From Anaerolineae bacterium (GTDB lineage: Bacteria > Chloroflexota > Anaerolineae > Aggregatilineales > Aggregatilineaceae): 64,000 nucleotides of DNA. Shown piece by piece: positions 16,852 to 26,009 of the stretch. Every line of letters starts with the position of its first letter. Position 1 is the first letter of the stretch. The stretch spans positions 29,913 through 93,912 of the forward strand of contig JAHDWP010000009.1 in assembly GCA_023382715.1 (NCBI GenBank). Direction: 5' to 3'. Made by a program: the position numbers and the translations under genes. Below the pieces are notes generated by a model. That model had not been told where the DNA came from. It was given only the letters and a program-made list of their open reading frames with translations, and did no database searches.

Positions 16852-16880
16852 TTTTTACCAGGAATGGGCAGTGGCGTCAA
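16852..16880 (-). promoter_or_regulatory. Candidate pyr operon promoter
   Basis: Minus strand TTGACG (16880-16875), a 17-base spacer, then TAAAAA (16857-16852). This would give a leader of about 220 bases before pyrB. The leader includes a small hairpin with GTGAGG in its loop (16774-16786) that loosely resembles PyrR binding loops. Confidence 0.55.
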
Positions 16881-16983
16881 GGGCAAAATGACCGCTGGCG
16901 CACATGAGCGAGGTTCCGCCGACCGCCGTGCGCTGCCGCCCTTCATCCCGATCCCGTTGGCGAGCGAAGCGCGCGCCGGTTTC

Positions 16984-17031
16984 GCAGGGGCGCTGCTCCG
17001 CTATGATCCCGCAGGGGCGTATTGCGCCAGC
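16984..17031. repeat. Family D-type hairpins upstream of the pyr promoter
   Basis: CAGGGGCGCTGCTCCGCTATG and GCAGGGGCGTATTGCGCC are two family D/B fragments. They lie between the kinase gene stop (17083) and the pyr promoter; the rest of that gap shows no gene. Confidence 0.6.
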
Positions 17032-17082
17032 AACCCCCCTCGTGAGGGAGAAGTCAGGGGTCAATCAGGCTCAGTCGCGCGC

Positions 17083-18579
17083 TCATCCTCGCTCTGAGGC
17101 CATCGGAATGTGCGCGACGAATTCCGCCCACTCCCGGTGACGCCGGGACAGCACCGCGTAGCGCTCAGCCAGCGCCGGGTCTGGCGCCACTTCGTGCGTG
17201 GCGAAGGGCAGGCGGCGCAGAAAAGCCGCGACCGTGTCAGCCTCGCCCGCCGCCACAGCCCCCAGAGTCACCGCACCTATCGCCGACACATCGGAGAAGT
17301 CGCGGAACAAGGCCGTCGCTTCGAAGGCGCTGGCGAAAATGCGCCGCATGATCTGGCTCTTGGACACGCCCCCCGTGATGAGCACCTGGCGCTGCGGGGT
17401 TGCGCTACCGCTCAGAAGAGCGTCCGCGCAGCGCTTCACGCCAAAGACGACGCCTTCCATGACCGCCGCCGTCAGCAAGGCCCGATCCGTTGAGCTTGAC
17501 ATGAACAGGAACGTGCCGAGCGAATCGTCGCGGATGTCCGGCGTGCCGGTGCCCTGAAGATACGGGATGAACAGCGGCCCATCCGCCGTGCCCAGCCGGT
17601 CGCTGGCCAACTCGTCCAGATCGCCATAGGTCAGGTGCCCGCCGAGCAGAGAACGCCACCACTCCAATGACAGCCCGGCGCTCGGCAGCGCGCCCATCGC
17701 AAATGTCTTCCCGTCAATGCCCAGCTCGAACAGGTAGCGGACGCCGCGTTCAGGGACATAGGGGGCCGGTTGCTCCTGGATCAGGATGACCTGCGCTGCC
17801 GTGCCCGCATTGATCAGCAGTGTGTCGGGAGACTCAAGCCCGCTGCCGATCACGGCGCAGGCCACGTCGCCCGCCCCCACCGCCACTGGCGTGCCTGCCC
17901 GCAGTCCCAGGTCCGCAGCGGCCTGCTCGGTGAGAAAACCGGTGAGAGTCGTGGACTCCTGGGGTTGAGGCAGCAGGCTCTCCGCGATGTTCAGCCGCGC
18001 CAGCAGGTCGGCGTCCCACTGCCTGGCTCCGAAATCCCAGAGCAGGCTGCCAGACGCATCTGAGAAATCGGTAGCCATCTCGCCGGTCATCCTCAGGCGC
18101 AGATAGTCTTTGGAGAACAGCACGTGGCGCGTGGCGGCATAGGCTTCCGGGTAGTTATCCCTCAGCCACAGCAGCTTGGGCGCGCTGGGGGCGGCGATCG
18201 AGGGATTCCACAGGGTGACGCCTTCCAGAGAGCCGATTGCCTTCGCCTGTGGCAGCGCGCGCGTGTCCGCCCACACCAGGCAGTGATACGCCGGAGAGCC
18301 ATCAGCCCTGAGCGGCACAATGGAGTGCATGTGCCCAGAAAGGCCGATGCTGCGCACAGCCGCGGGTGAAAGTTGAAGGCGCTCGATGAGCTGGCGGGTG
18401 AGCCTGCTCAGGAGTGGCCACCACTGGAGCGGGTCCTGTTCAAGAGCGCCCGGCCCGCTCTTGATATTGTGGATGGGTGCCTGGACGGACCCCAGCACCG
18501 ACGTCCGCTCCAAGTCCACTGCCAGGACTTTTAGCTGCTGAGTTCCCAGATCGATCCCGATGGCCAGGGGAGCCGACAT
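17083..18579 (-). CDS. FGGY-family carbohydrate kinase (xylulokinase-like)
   Basis: 498 residues from the ATG at 18579, which has AAGGAGG seven bases upstream. N-terminal ATPase motif GIDLGTQQLKVLAVD, substrate loop SGHMHSIV, catalytic-base region LINAGTAAQVIL, and the C-terminal FGGY signature region ITGGVSKSQIMRRIFASAF. It would phosphorylate the sugar brought in by the ABC importer encoded just upstream. Closest in style to xylulokinases, but the sugar cannot be assigned from sequence alone. Last gene of the GntR-SIS-importer cluster. Confidence 0.85.
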   Translation of the reverse strand: MSAPLAIGIDLGTQQLKVLAVDLERTSVLGSVQAPIHNIKSGPGALEQDPLQWWPLLSRLTRQLIERLQLSPAAVRSIGLSGHMHSIVPLRADGSPAYHCLVWADTRALPQAKAIGSLEGVTLWNPSIAAPSAPKLLWLRDNYPEAYAATRHVLFSKDYLRLRMTGEMATDFSDASGSLLWDFGARQWDADLLARLNIAESLLPQPQESTTLTGFLTEQAAADLGLRAGTPVAVGAGDVACAVIGSGLESPDTLLINAGTAAQVILIQEQPAPYVPERGVRYLFELGIDGKTFAMGALPSAGLSLEWWRSLLGGHLTYGDLDELASDRLGTADGPLFIPYLQGTGTPDIRDDSLGTFLFMSSSTDRALLTAAVMEGVVFGVKRCADALLSGSATPQRQVLITGGVSKSQIMRRIFASAFEATALFRDFSDVSAIGAVTLGAVAAGEADTVAAFLRRLPFATHEVAPDPALAERYAVLSRRHREWAEFVAHIPMASERG

Positions 18580-18694
18580 GCCCGCGCCTCCTTCTTTGGG
18601 TGCTGCCATACCACGATACCAGCCGGACAGGGCGGCTTGTCAAGGCGCGGCTATGCCTGATCGGGAGAAACGTCTGCCGGAGCCAGGCCCCGCC

Positions 18695-19522
18695 CTACTG
18701 GATGGCGCCCGCCGTCAAGCCTTCGACGAAATTGCGACCAACCAGGCCGAACAGCACCAGGACAGGCAAGGCGGTAACGGTCGCGCCCGCGAGCAGCAAT
18801 CCCCAATCCACCTGGTATTGGCCGATAATGCCTGCCAGGCCCACCGGCACAGTCCGGTTGGCGTCGCTGATAATGAGGATAGACGCAAAGATGTACTCAG
18901 TCCAGGAGGTGATGAAGGCGAAGATGGCGATGCTTGCTACGCCCGGTGCGGCGAGCGGCAGCATGATGCGGACGATGATCCCCAGCCGGCTTGCCCCATC
19001 CAGCGCGGCGGCCTCCTCAAGCTCCTGGGGGATGGTTCTGAAGAACGCCTGCAGCATCCAGACGGCAAATGGGGCGGCCAGGGTGACGTCCACGATGACC
19101 AGCGCCACGAGCCTGTCCACCAGGCCCAGCGTGCTCATCATGTCGTAGAGCGGGACGAGCAGCAGAACGCCCGGAAAAGCGTAGGTGATGAGAATGACCC
19201 GAAAGAGCAGGTTACGGCCCGGAAAGCGCAACCGGTACAACCCATAGGCGGCCAATGTGGACAGGAACACCGTGATCACCATGGTTCCAAAGGCCACCAC
19301 CAGGCTGTTTTGCAGATAGGTCGGAAAGTTCGAATGACCGAGCAGCTTGTCATAGTGCTCGAGGGTGAACGACTGGGGGAACAGCGTAGGCTTTCGAGCG
19401 ATGATCTCCTGGGGCGCTTTGACAGAAGCCGAGAAAATCCAGTAGAACGGCGCGATGACCACGGTCATCAGGATGAGGACAGCGAACCCCAGGGGCACGG
19501 CATGGCGAAGCCGGTGGGCCAT
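18695..19522 (-). CDS. Sugar ABC transporter permease, MalG type
   Basis: 275 residues with six transmembrane segments and the EAA coupling loop EEAAALDGASRLGIIVRIMLPLAAPG that docks on the ATPase. The C-terminus (VEGLTAGAIQ) is the usual end of MalG-family permeases. It starts four bases after the stop of the MalF-type permease. No ATPase gene is in the cluster, so a shared MsmX-type ATPase encoded elsewhere is likely. Confidence 0.92.
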   Translation of the reverse strand: MAHRLRHAVPLGFAVLILMTVVIAPFYWIFSASVKAPQEIIARKPTLFPQSFTLEHYDKLLGHSNFPTYLQNSLVVAFGTMVITVFLSTLAAYGLYRLRFPGRNLLFRVILITYAFPGVLLLVPLYDMMSTLGLVDRLVALVIVDVTLAAPFAVWMLQAFFRTIPQELEEAAALDGASRLGIIVRIMLPLAAPGVASIAIFAFITSWTEYIFASILIISDANRTVPVGLAGIIGQYQVDWGLLLAGATVTALPVLVLFGLVGRNFVEGLTAGAIQ

Positions 19523-19525
19523 CTC

Positions 19526-20458
19526 TTACTCCTCATCCGTATCAGAGGGCGGGGACAGAAAGCGAAGGAACAGCGCCGCAAAGATCAGCAGAATCACCCC
19601 CGTAGTGACCGACATGGCCGCGGCCTGGCTGAGACGGTAGCGCTTGAACGCTGTTTCATAGATCAGGACGGGCAAAGTGGTCGTGGCCCCGGACGGGCCT
19701 CCGCCGGTGAGCAGCCAGATCACATCGAAGACGTTAAACGACATCAGGGTGCCGATCAGCCCCATGACGAACAGCACGGGGCGCAGGCTGGGCAGCGTGA
19801 TGTGAAAGAACTTGCGCACGGTGGTCGCCCCGTCCACCGAGGCCGCCTCGTAAAGCTCCTGTGGGATGCGTTGCAGCGCCGCCAGGAAGATCACGGCGTT
19901 GAACGGAAACCAGCGCCACGAGTTGATCAGGATGACCGAGGCGAATGCGGTGTCGCCCGTCGAGAAAAAGCCGATGGGCTTGCTGCTGATGCCCAGGTTG
20001 ACCAGCGCGTAATTGACGATGCCCGACGCGCTCAACAACCAGCGCCAGATGATCACCACCACCACAGTGGGCACGATCCAGGAGAGGATAATCCAGATGC
20101 GAGCGAGCCGGTTGCCGACAAAACGCTGTTTGAGGGTGAGGGCTGCCGCAAAGGCCAGGACCGTCTGCACGACCGCGTTGCCCACCACCCAGATCGCGCT
20201 GCGCTGCAGAGCCTCTCCGAAGCGCGGCGATTCCAGGATGCGGCTGTAGTTCTCAAGCCCCACATACTCCCCGGTCGAGCCGATTATCTTGATGTTCTGA
20301 AGGCTGAGGGCCACAGACGCGACGAGCGGGTAAAGAATGGTCGCTGCCAGCCACAACATGAGCGGCATGACAAAGGCATACCCGATGAGCGTGGCGCTTG
20401 ACACTCTGGGCCAGCGAACCACCCGTCTCCTCACGTTGGCCACGGTCGGCGAGGGCAT
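19526..20458 (-). CDS. Sugar ABC transporter permease, MalF type
   Basis: 310 residues, six transmembrane segments, EAA loop YEAASVDGATTVRKFFHITLPSLRP. Pairs with the MalG-type permease encoded directly downstream. It is preceded by the binding-protein gene and an intercistronic hairpin. Confidence 0.92.
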   Translation of the reverse strand: MPSPTVANVRRRVVRWPRVSSATLIGYAFVMPLMLWLAATILYPLVASVALSLQNIKIIGSTGEYVGLENYSRILESPRFGEALQRSAIWVVGNAVVQTVLAFAAALTLKQRFVGNRLARIWIILSWIVPTVVVVIIWRWLLSASGIVNYALVNLGISSKPIGFFSTGDTAFASVILINSWRWFPFNAVIFLAALQRIPQELYEAASVDGATTVRKFFHITLPSLRPVLFVMGLIGTLMSFNVFDVIWLLTGGGPSGATTTLPVLIYETAFKRYRLSQAAAMSVTTGVILLIFAALFLRFLSPPSDTDEE

Positions 20459-20482
20459 AACTCACATCCCATGAGGCATAAT

Positions 20483-20504
20483 GGGGGAGCGTGTCCGCTC
20501 CCCC
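20483..20504 (-). other. Intercistronic hairpin between binding-protein and permease genes
   Basis: GGGGGAGCG and CGCTCCCCC form a perfect 9-bp stem with a 4-base loop and no T tract. Located in the 69-base gap after the binding-protein gene, it is placed like the mRNA-stabilising or partial-terminator hairpins that raise binding protein over permease in many sugar operons. Confidence 0.7.
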
Positions 20505-20527
20505 GTCAGCAACGAAGGATCCGTTTA

Positions 20528-21823
20528 CTACTCGATGGCCTCTTCCATCAGCGCCTGACCTTCTTCGACGGCGTCCGCAGGCGACATGCCATCAATGACC
20601 ACCATCTGCAGGGTCTGGGCGAGCAGATTCTGGGCAGAGATGGTGGCGATGCTGGGGAAGGTGTTGCCACCGGTGAAGCCGAACAGACGGCCACTGGTCG
20701 AGTTATCGAGCATGACCTCGACCTGGCTCTTGTACTTGACGACCAGCGGATCGTTCCAGTAGCTCTCCGCCGTGCTGCCGTCCTCAGTCACCGGCAGGTA
20801 CAGGCCAGGCTCCGCGTTCAGGAAGCGGCCATAGTTCTCCGGCTCCAGCAGGAAGCTGATGAACTTCTTGGCGGCTGCTTGCTTGGCCGGGTCGTCGGTC
20901 AGGATCATCACCGCGTTCACATAGGAGATCGTGCCAGGGGTCTCGACGCCCTCCTTGTAGGGGATCGGTGCAACGCCCAGGTCTTCGGGATCGCCCTCGG
21001 CCTGCGTGTCGTAGGTGGTGATGACCGTGAACTGCAGGATCATCGCGCAAGTGCGGTTGGCAAAGCAGGCTTCGGCTTCGCCCCAGGTCCAGCCAGGGCT
21101 GTCGGGGGGTGAGAAGCGATAGAGCTGGCTGTACATGTCGAAGGCCTCGACGGTCTGCGGGTTATTGAAGCGCAGCGTGCCATCGGGGTTATAGATTTCG
21201 TCCGCGCCGCCGTTGATCATCAGATCGTAGACGGTCTGATCGGTGTAGAGCTGCTTGTTGGCGGGGACGCCGATGCCGTACTGTCCCTCTTTGGTGAGCG
21301 TTTCAACTGCCGCCAGCCACTCGTCCCAGGTGGCGGGAACTTCGACGCCGGCCTCTTCGAATACGCTCTTGCGATACCAGAGCGAGTGGGCCATGTTCCA
21401 CAGGGGCACAGCCCAGGTGTGATCGTCATAGGTGTACTGCGCGACAGCCGCCGGATAGAACTTGTGCTGTGCGTCCAGCTCGGCCACGAAGTCTTCAACG
21501 GGCTGTACTGCGCCCAGGTCGCGCAGGATCGGCGTGAAGTCGGGGATGGCAAACAGCAGCTCCGGGGCATTGCCAGCGGCGATTGCTGCGGGCGCTTTGG
21601 TGTAGATCTCGCCCCAGTTCTGCGCTTCCTGCTTCACCTCGATGTCAGGGTTGGCGGCGTTGAATTCGTCAATGAGGGTCTGGAAGCGCTCCACACGGTA
21701 GGGGGGTTGCTCCATATGCCAGAACGTGATCGAGACTTTCTCCTGCGCGGTAGCCGGCATGTGGGGCAAGATCAGGAGGGCAATGACGAGCAAAACGATA
21801 CTTTTTGCGAGATTGTTTCTCAT
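20528..21823 (-). CDS. Extracellular solute-binding protein for sugars (SBP family 1)
   Basis: 431 residues with a secretion signal (MRNNLAKSIVLLVIALLI, cleavage near ATAQ-E) and no lipobox Cys, so release or anchoring by other means is implied. The mature protein begins VSITFWHME and has the FNAANPDIEVKQE and periplasmic-binding fold features of MalE-like proteins. AAGGAG lies 8 bases before the ATG. It delivers sugar to the two permeases downstream. Confidence 0.9.
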   Translation of the reverse strand: MRNNLAKSIVLLVIALLILPHMPATAQEKVSITFWHMEQPPYRVERFQTLIDEFNAANPDIEVKQEAQNWGEIYTKAPAAIAAGNAPELLFAIPDFTPILRDLGAVQPVEDFVAELDAQHKFYPAAVAQYTYDDHTWAVPLWNMAHSLWYRKSVFEEAGVEVPATWDEWLAAVETLTKEGQYGIGVPANKQLYTDQTVYDLMINGGADEIYNPDGTLRFNNPQTVEAFDMYSQLYRFSPPDSPGWTWGEAEACFANRTCAMILQFTVITTYDTQAEGDPEDLGVAPIPYKEGVETPGTISYVNAVMILTDDPAKQAAAKKFISFLLEPENYGRFLNAEPGLYLPVTEDGSTAESYWNDPLVVKYKSQVEVMLDNSTSGRLFGFTGGNTFPSIATISAQNLLAQTLQMVVIDGMSPADAVEEGQALMEEAIE

Positions 21824-21900
21824 GACTTGTCTCCTTCACTGAACTCCTCGGTACGGAATAGAGCGTGCGCTGGACGAGATGCCCAGCCAATCCCCTGGCG

Positions 21901-22644
21901 CTACAGATGCGGATTGCGACTGCGGTACTTCGCGATCAGGGCCGCGTTATGGGCGGCGGCCCCCGGCATATTCGCGCTGACATACACGGGCGGCACCACA
22001 CCGCTGGCCACCATACGGCATATTGCCTCGACCAGAATAGCGTTCAAAATGAACACGCCGGCGATGGTGGAGAGCGGCCCCACGCGCAGGCCTTGACCGT
22101 CCACCTCGATCAGCGCGTCGCCGGGCGGCCCCTGGTTGTCCAGCACAATGTCGGCGATGTCTCCCAGCTTCTTGCCCGTCGAGCCGAGGGGAGCCTGCGC
22201 CGCGTAGTCTGCGGCGATCACCGCGATGACCGTCATGCCCAGCTCTTTGGCCGCGATGGCCGTCTCGACGGGCACATTGTTGACTCCGCTGTTCGAAAAG
22301 ATGATCAGCAGATCCCGCTCGGTGGGGCCATAGCGAGCCAGCACTGCCGGCCCCAGCCCGCTCGTGCGCTCAAGCCGCGTGCTCAGCACAGCCCCCTCGT
22401 GAAGCATCAGGCTGGAGTTGAGTATCGGGCAGACCGCAGCGATTCCCCCAGCCCGGTAGTGGCCCTCTTCGCACAGCATATGCGAGTGTCCGGTGCCGAA
22501 GAGATACACAATCCCATCGGCTTCAACGGTGCGCACCACAGCCTGCGCCGCCCGGTCAATAGCTTCGACTTGGCTCTCCGCAATCGCATCAAGGCTCCGG
22601 CGCACTGCGCCCATGTACGACTGCGCACCTGAGATTGAGGACAT
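21901..22644 (-). CDS. SIS-domain phosphosugar-binding protein (UPF0309-like)
   Basis: 247 residues. SIS fold motifs: YLFGTGHSHMLCEEGHYRAGG near residue 50 and LLIIFSNSGVNNVPVETA near 115, which binds the sugar phosphate. Such proteins are isomerases, deaminases or sensors of phosphosugars. Its place between a GntR regulator and a sugar importer suggests it processes or senses the imported sugar after phosphorylation. Confidence 0.82.
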   Translation of the reverse strand: MSSISGAQSYMGAVRRSLDAIAESQVEAIDRAAQAVVRTVEADGIVYLFGTGHSHMLCEEGHYRAGGIAAVCPILNSSLMLHEGAVLSTRLERTSGLGPAVLARYGPTERDLLIIFSNSGVNNVPVETAIAAKELGMTVIAVIAADYAAQAPLGSTGKKLGDIADIVLDNQGPPGDALIEVDGQGLRVGPLSTIAGVFILNAILVEAICRMVASGVVPPVYVSANMPGAAAHNAALIAKYRSRNPHL

Positions 22645-22673
22645 TAGCTTTTCTCCCGCGATGACGACATGCC

Positions 22674-23420
22674 TTACAGACTCGAACCGCGCAGCGTTGC
22701 TTTGAACTGGTAGCGCGACCCGCAGTACGCCGAGCGCACATATTCAATCGGACGATCAGTATGATCAAACGTGACGCGCGTCAAGCTGAGCACTGGCTCG
22801 CTGCGCTTGATCGCCAGGGCCTCACCTTCCCTTCTGGCGGGCAAGCGCGCCTCGATAGACTGGCTCGCCCAGGCCAGGCGCAGGCCGTAGTCGGCCCGCA
22901 AGACCTGGTAGAGCGATTCGCGATTGAAATCGTGGCGGGCCAGGATGCCGGGGCACAACAGATGGCTGAGACACGACTCTTCGAGTGCTACAGGGGTCTC
23001 GTCGGCGTGGCGCGTGCGGACGAGCACGACGATCTCAGAGCCAGGGCGCAGTTGAAGGCGCTCGGCGATCTCCTGGCTGGCTGGCCGAACCTCCGCCACG
23101 AGAACCCGGCTGCTGGGGTGCATCCCACGGCGGCGCATCTCCTCGCTGAAACCGGTCAGTTCGGCCAGCTCCTGCCTGATCTTGGGCGCAGCGGCAAACG
23201 TGCCCTTGCCCACGCGCGAGTCGGCGTAGCCTTGCTGAACCAGAAGCTGCAACGCCTGGCGCGCAGTCATCCGGCTCACAGAGTTGGTCTCCGCCAGTTC
23301 CCGCTCCGAAGGCAGGCGCGTGCCAGCGAGGTAGGTGCCTGTGTCAATCTGTTTGCGCAGGTACTCGTTCAGTTGGATATAGAGGGGGACTTTGGAGTCA
23401 GGGTTCAGCATGTCGGCCAT
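22674..23420 (-). CDS. GntR/HutC-family transcriptional regulator
   Basis: 248 residues: an N-terminal winged helix (LRKQIDTGTYLAGTRLPSER, SRMTARQALQLLVQQGYADS) then a UTRA effector domain from about residue 90 to the end. HutC-subfamily members are usually repressors released by phosphorylated sugars or related ligands. It is the promoter-proximal gene of the sugar cluster, so it probably controls itself and the importer. ATG at 23420; another Met three codons on (23411) is possible, neither has a clear Shine-Dalgarno. Confidence 0.9.
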   Translation of the reverse strand: MADMLNPDSKVPLYIQLNEYLRKQIDTGTYLAGTRLPSERELAETNSVSRMTARQALQLLVQQGYADSRVGKGTFAAAPKIRQELAELTGFSEEMRRRGMHPSSRVLVAEVRPASQEIAERLQLRPGSEIVVLVRTRHADETPVALEESCLSHLLCPGILARHDFNRESLYQVLRADYGLRLAWASQSIEARLPARREGEALAIKRSEPVLSLTRVTFDHTDRPIEYVRSAYCGSRYQFKATLRGSSL

Positions 23421-23438
23421 AATCAGGAAGTTCTATTC

Positions 23439-23448
23439 GGTATATACC
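23439..23448. promoter_or_regulatory. Candidate GntR operator
   Basis: GGTATATACC is a perfect palindrome in the context AGTGGTATATACCGAA (minus strand), close to the TGGTCTAGACCA style of HutC/DasR-type operators. It lies 19 bases upstream of the regulator start and contains a -10-like TATATA, so binding would block the promoter. Confidence 0.55.
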
Positions 23449-23706
23449 ACTATTTACCATACTACACCATGTTTTCGGGCAACACAAGCAAGTCGGGCCA
23501 GGAATCAGGCGCCGCGTGGGGGCGAGGTCAATATCCTGCATCCAGCAAGCCGCTGGCAACCTTTGCATGTACCCGCCAGCGCGGGGAGTTCGCAAGCACT
23601 GCAATTCGCGCTATACTGGGCGGGCTTCCCCATCCTGCGCCAGGCGCGCGCCGGGAAACGCATGAGCCACCCGAGCTAGGCGGGCCAGCCCGCAAGACGA
23701 CCGATT

Positions 23707-24840
23707 ATGAGCGACGCATCACCCCCGGCCATCACCTATATCGAAGTAGACCTGGACGCCATCGCCCACAATGTGCGCGCGCTCAAGGCGTTCATCGGGC
23801 CAGCGGTCGAGTTGTTCGCCGTCGTCAAGGCCAACGCCTACGGGCATGGCCTGGTGCCAGTCGCTCAGACGGTGCTCAGGCACGGCGTGTCGCGCCTGGC
23901 TATCGGGCGGCTGAGCGAGGGCTTGCAGCTTCGCCAGGCGGGGATCGCCGCGCCAGTGCTGGCCCTGTGCTACCTGATGCCGGACGAGCTGCGTATCGCC
24001 GTCGAGCGCGATCTGGTGCCGACCGTCGGCGAGATGGAATCGGCGCTGGTGGTGTCGGCGCTGGGCGTGGCCCGTCAGAAGCCGGTGCCGGTGCACGTCA
24101 AGATTGATACCGGTATGGGGCGCTACGGCGTGATGCCCGACCAGGCGGTGTCGTTCTTCAACCAGATCGCCACCCTGCCGGGGCTGGCCGTTGAGGGGGT
24201 TTTCACCCATTTCGCCACCGCTGACGAGCGCGACAAAACCTTCGCCCGCGAGCAGTTCCAGATTTTCCAGGATGTGCTGGCCGAGCTGAGCGCCGCCGGG
24301 CACTCAATTCCCCTGTTGCACGCCGCCAATAGCGCCGCCGCGCTCGACCTGCCGGAGACGCATCTCGGCGCGGTGCGCTCCGGCCTGGCGCTGTACGGCC
24401 TGTACCCCTCCGAAGGCGTGAGCCACGCCCTGCCGCTCAAGCCGGCGCTGACGCTCAAGAGCCATGTCGCCAGCGTGCGCCAGTTGCCCGCCGGGGCGAG
24501 CATCAGCTACGGGCGCTCGTACATCACCCCGCGCCCCATGACGGTCGCCCTGGTGCCCATCGGCTATGGCGATGGCTATCATCGCCTGCTCTCCAATCGC
24601 GGCGCGGTGCTGGTCAACGGGCAGCGCGCGCCGATTGTGGGGCGGGTGTGCATGGATCAGGTGGTGGTGGACGTGTCCGGCTGCGGGCCGGTAGCTCTCA
24701 ACGACGAGGTAGTGCTCATCGGCCAGCAGGGCGACGCGCGCATCACCGTCGAAGAGATCGCCGGCTGGGCGGAGACGATCAGCTACGAGATCACCAGCGC
24801 GCTGCTGGCCCGGCTGCCGCGCTTCTTCAGAGGCGGCTAG
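23707..24840 (+). CDS. alr: Alanine racemase
   Basis: 377 residues, N-terminal TIM barrel then beta domain. PLP-binding Lys41 in VVKANAYGHG, the second catalytic Tyr in SISYGRSYIT, and RVCMDQVVVDVSG near the C-terminal domain. It supplies D-alanine for peptidoglycan, in line with the class A penicillin-binding protein at 27266. Confidence 0.95.
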   Translation: MSDASPPAITYIEVDLDAIAHNVRALKAFIGPAVELFAVVKANAYGHGLVPVAQTVLRHGVSRLAIGRLSEGLQLRQAGIAAPVLALCYLMPDELRIAVERDLVPTVGEMESALVVSALGVARQKPVPVHVKIDTGMGRYGVMPDQAVSFFNQIATLPGLAVEGVFTHFATADERDKTFAREQFQIFQDVLAELSAAGHSIPLLHAANSAAALDLPETHLGAVRSGLALYGLYPSEGVSHALPLKPALTLKSHVASVRQLPAGASISYGRSYITPRPMTVALVPIGYGDGYHRLLSNRGAVLVNGQRAPIVGRVCMDQVVVDVSGCGPVALNDEVVLIGQQGDARITVEEIAGWAETISYEITSALLARLPRFFRGG

Positions 24841-24875
24841 CGGGCGAAAGAGACACGCAGGGGCGCTCGGCGATG

Positions 24876-24909
24876 AGACTTCCGAAGCCTCTGAAGACTT
24901 CGGAAGTTT
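24876..24909. repeat. Family C nested palindrome
   Basis: Arms AGACTTCCGAAGCCT and AGACTTCGGAAGTTT, as at 61015 and 40413. It lies 36 bases after the alr stop. Confidence 0.75.
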
Positions 24910-24945
24910 GCTGCGACAGAAGGCCCCGCCCTCTGGTCGCCTCTC

Positions 24946-24977
24946 GTAGGGGCGCTGCTCGGCTGCGACCCCGCGAT
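24946..24977. repeat. Family D-type hairpin
   Basis: GTAGGGGCGCTGCTCGGCTG with GCGACCCCGC; a variant of the D/B head found at 6613, 36907 and 55923. The remainder of 24841-25095 contains no gene; a 12-base palindrome GTATGGCCATAC lies at 25013-25024. Confidence 0.55.
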
Positions 24978-25095
24978 GAGGCACTGATGGGCGTGAGTGT
25001 ACATTGAGAATAGTGTATGGCCATACGCCATCGCGGGACGCGGACGGGCAACTCCGCCGCCAAGAGGGTAGGCAACACGCCCCCGCCACCGTAAT

Positions 25096-25120
25096 AAAAA
25101 AAGGACCGCTGAGCGGTCCT
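25096..25120 (-). terminator. Intrinsic terminator of the response regulator gene at 25300
   Basis: Minus strand AGGACCGC and GCGGTCCT pair around a 3-base loop, followed by seven T. It points away from the downstream end of the gene at 25300-25659. Confidence 0.85.
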
Positions 25121-25299
25121 ACATTTGAGCTGGACGGGTGGGGGAGAGATGCTCTAGGGTAAGCGGGATTGGGGCCAGGAGCATTTCCAACTCAAATGCA
25201 CCCTCATTGTAAAGTCTGGATGTTACGCGCGCCATTACAATCAGCGCTGATCGGGCAACATCGCCGCACCGCGCGATTCTCCGGCGCGAAATTCCGCAT

Positions 25300-25659
25300 C
25301 TAGAGCACCGCTTGAATGCGTTCGAGCAGCAAATGGAGCGAGAAAGGCTTGATGATGTAGTCGTCCGCCCCGGCTTCCAGCCCGGCGGCGATGTCGGCTT
25401 GCTGGCCGCGCGCCGAGATCAGGATCACCGGTGGGGTCGCGTCGCCATAGGCCTGCTTGACCTGCCGGCAGATCTCCAATCCGCTCGCGCCAGGCAGCAT
25501 GATGTCGAGCAGCAGCAGATCGGGCCTTTGCTCCAGCGCACACGCCAGGGCTTCATTGCCATCCTCGAATGGGGTGACAAGGTATCCGGCAGTCTCCAGC
25601 CGGCGCTGGATGAGGCGCAGAATCTGAGCGTCGTCCTCAGCCACCAGGATTGTGACCAT
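25300..25659 (-). CDS. Single-domain response regulator (CheY-like)
   Basis: 119 residues, one receiver domain only: acidic pair in VAEDDAQ, phospho-acceptor Asp in LLLLDIMLPGASG, Ser in LISARGQQ, Lys in DDYIIKPFS. No output domain. A TATAAT (minus strand, 25829-25824) about 165 bases upstream is a possible -10. It lies 470 bases downstream of a DNA-binding response regulator on the same strand, separated by a repeat, so it may belong to the same signalling circuit. Confidence 0.92.
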   Translation of the reverse strand: MVTILVAEDDAQILRLIQRRLETAGYLVTPFEDGNEALACALEQRPDLLLLDIMLPGASGLEICRQVKQAYGDATPPVILISARGQQADIAAGLEAGADDYIIKPFSLHLLLERIQAVL

Positions 25660-26009
25660 GTTGCCCCTCGCGTTTGCCCCCTCTCAGCCCGCCCCTGGCG
25701 GCGCCAATCAGCACCGAGCGCGCAAGCGTGCTCCACGCCTGCCTCTGCCCGCTGCGCTCGGCTGTGAATGCTGCCACGCTCCCCCGTGCCCAAACGTGCT
25801 GCCGGCGGGCATCGCGCATGGCGATTATAGTATACCACTTTCGTAAAAAATCCAGGGGGCGTTTGAGCCGGGCGCGCTCGGCCAGAGGGAGAGACTCGGC
25901 GCTGCACGAGACCGCCGGGGGAACCAGGGGTTGGGAAATCGGGTTTGGAGTGCCCAGCGCGCTCCAGAGCGTGTTGACGGAAGTCAGCCAGCGGCTGTTC
26001 GATGGTTTA

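Noticed and set aside
25013..25024. Palindrome GTATGGCCATAC as an operator
   Set aside because: It is downstream of alr and of the minus-strand terminator, with no promoter nearby, so no role can be argued.
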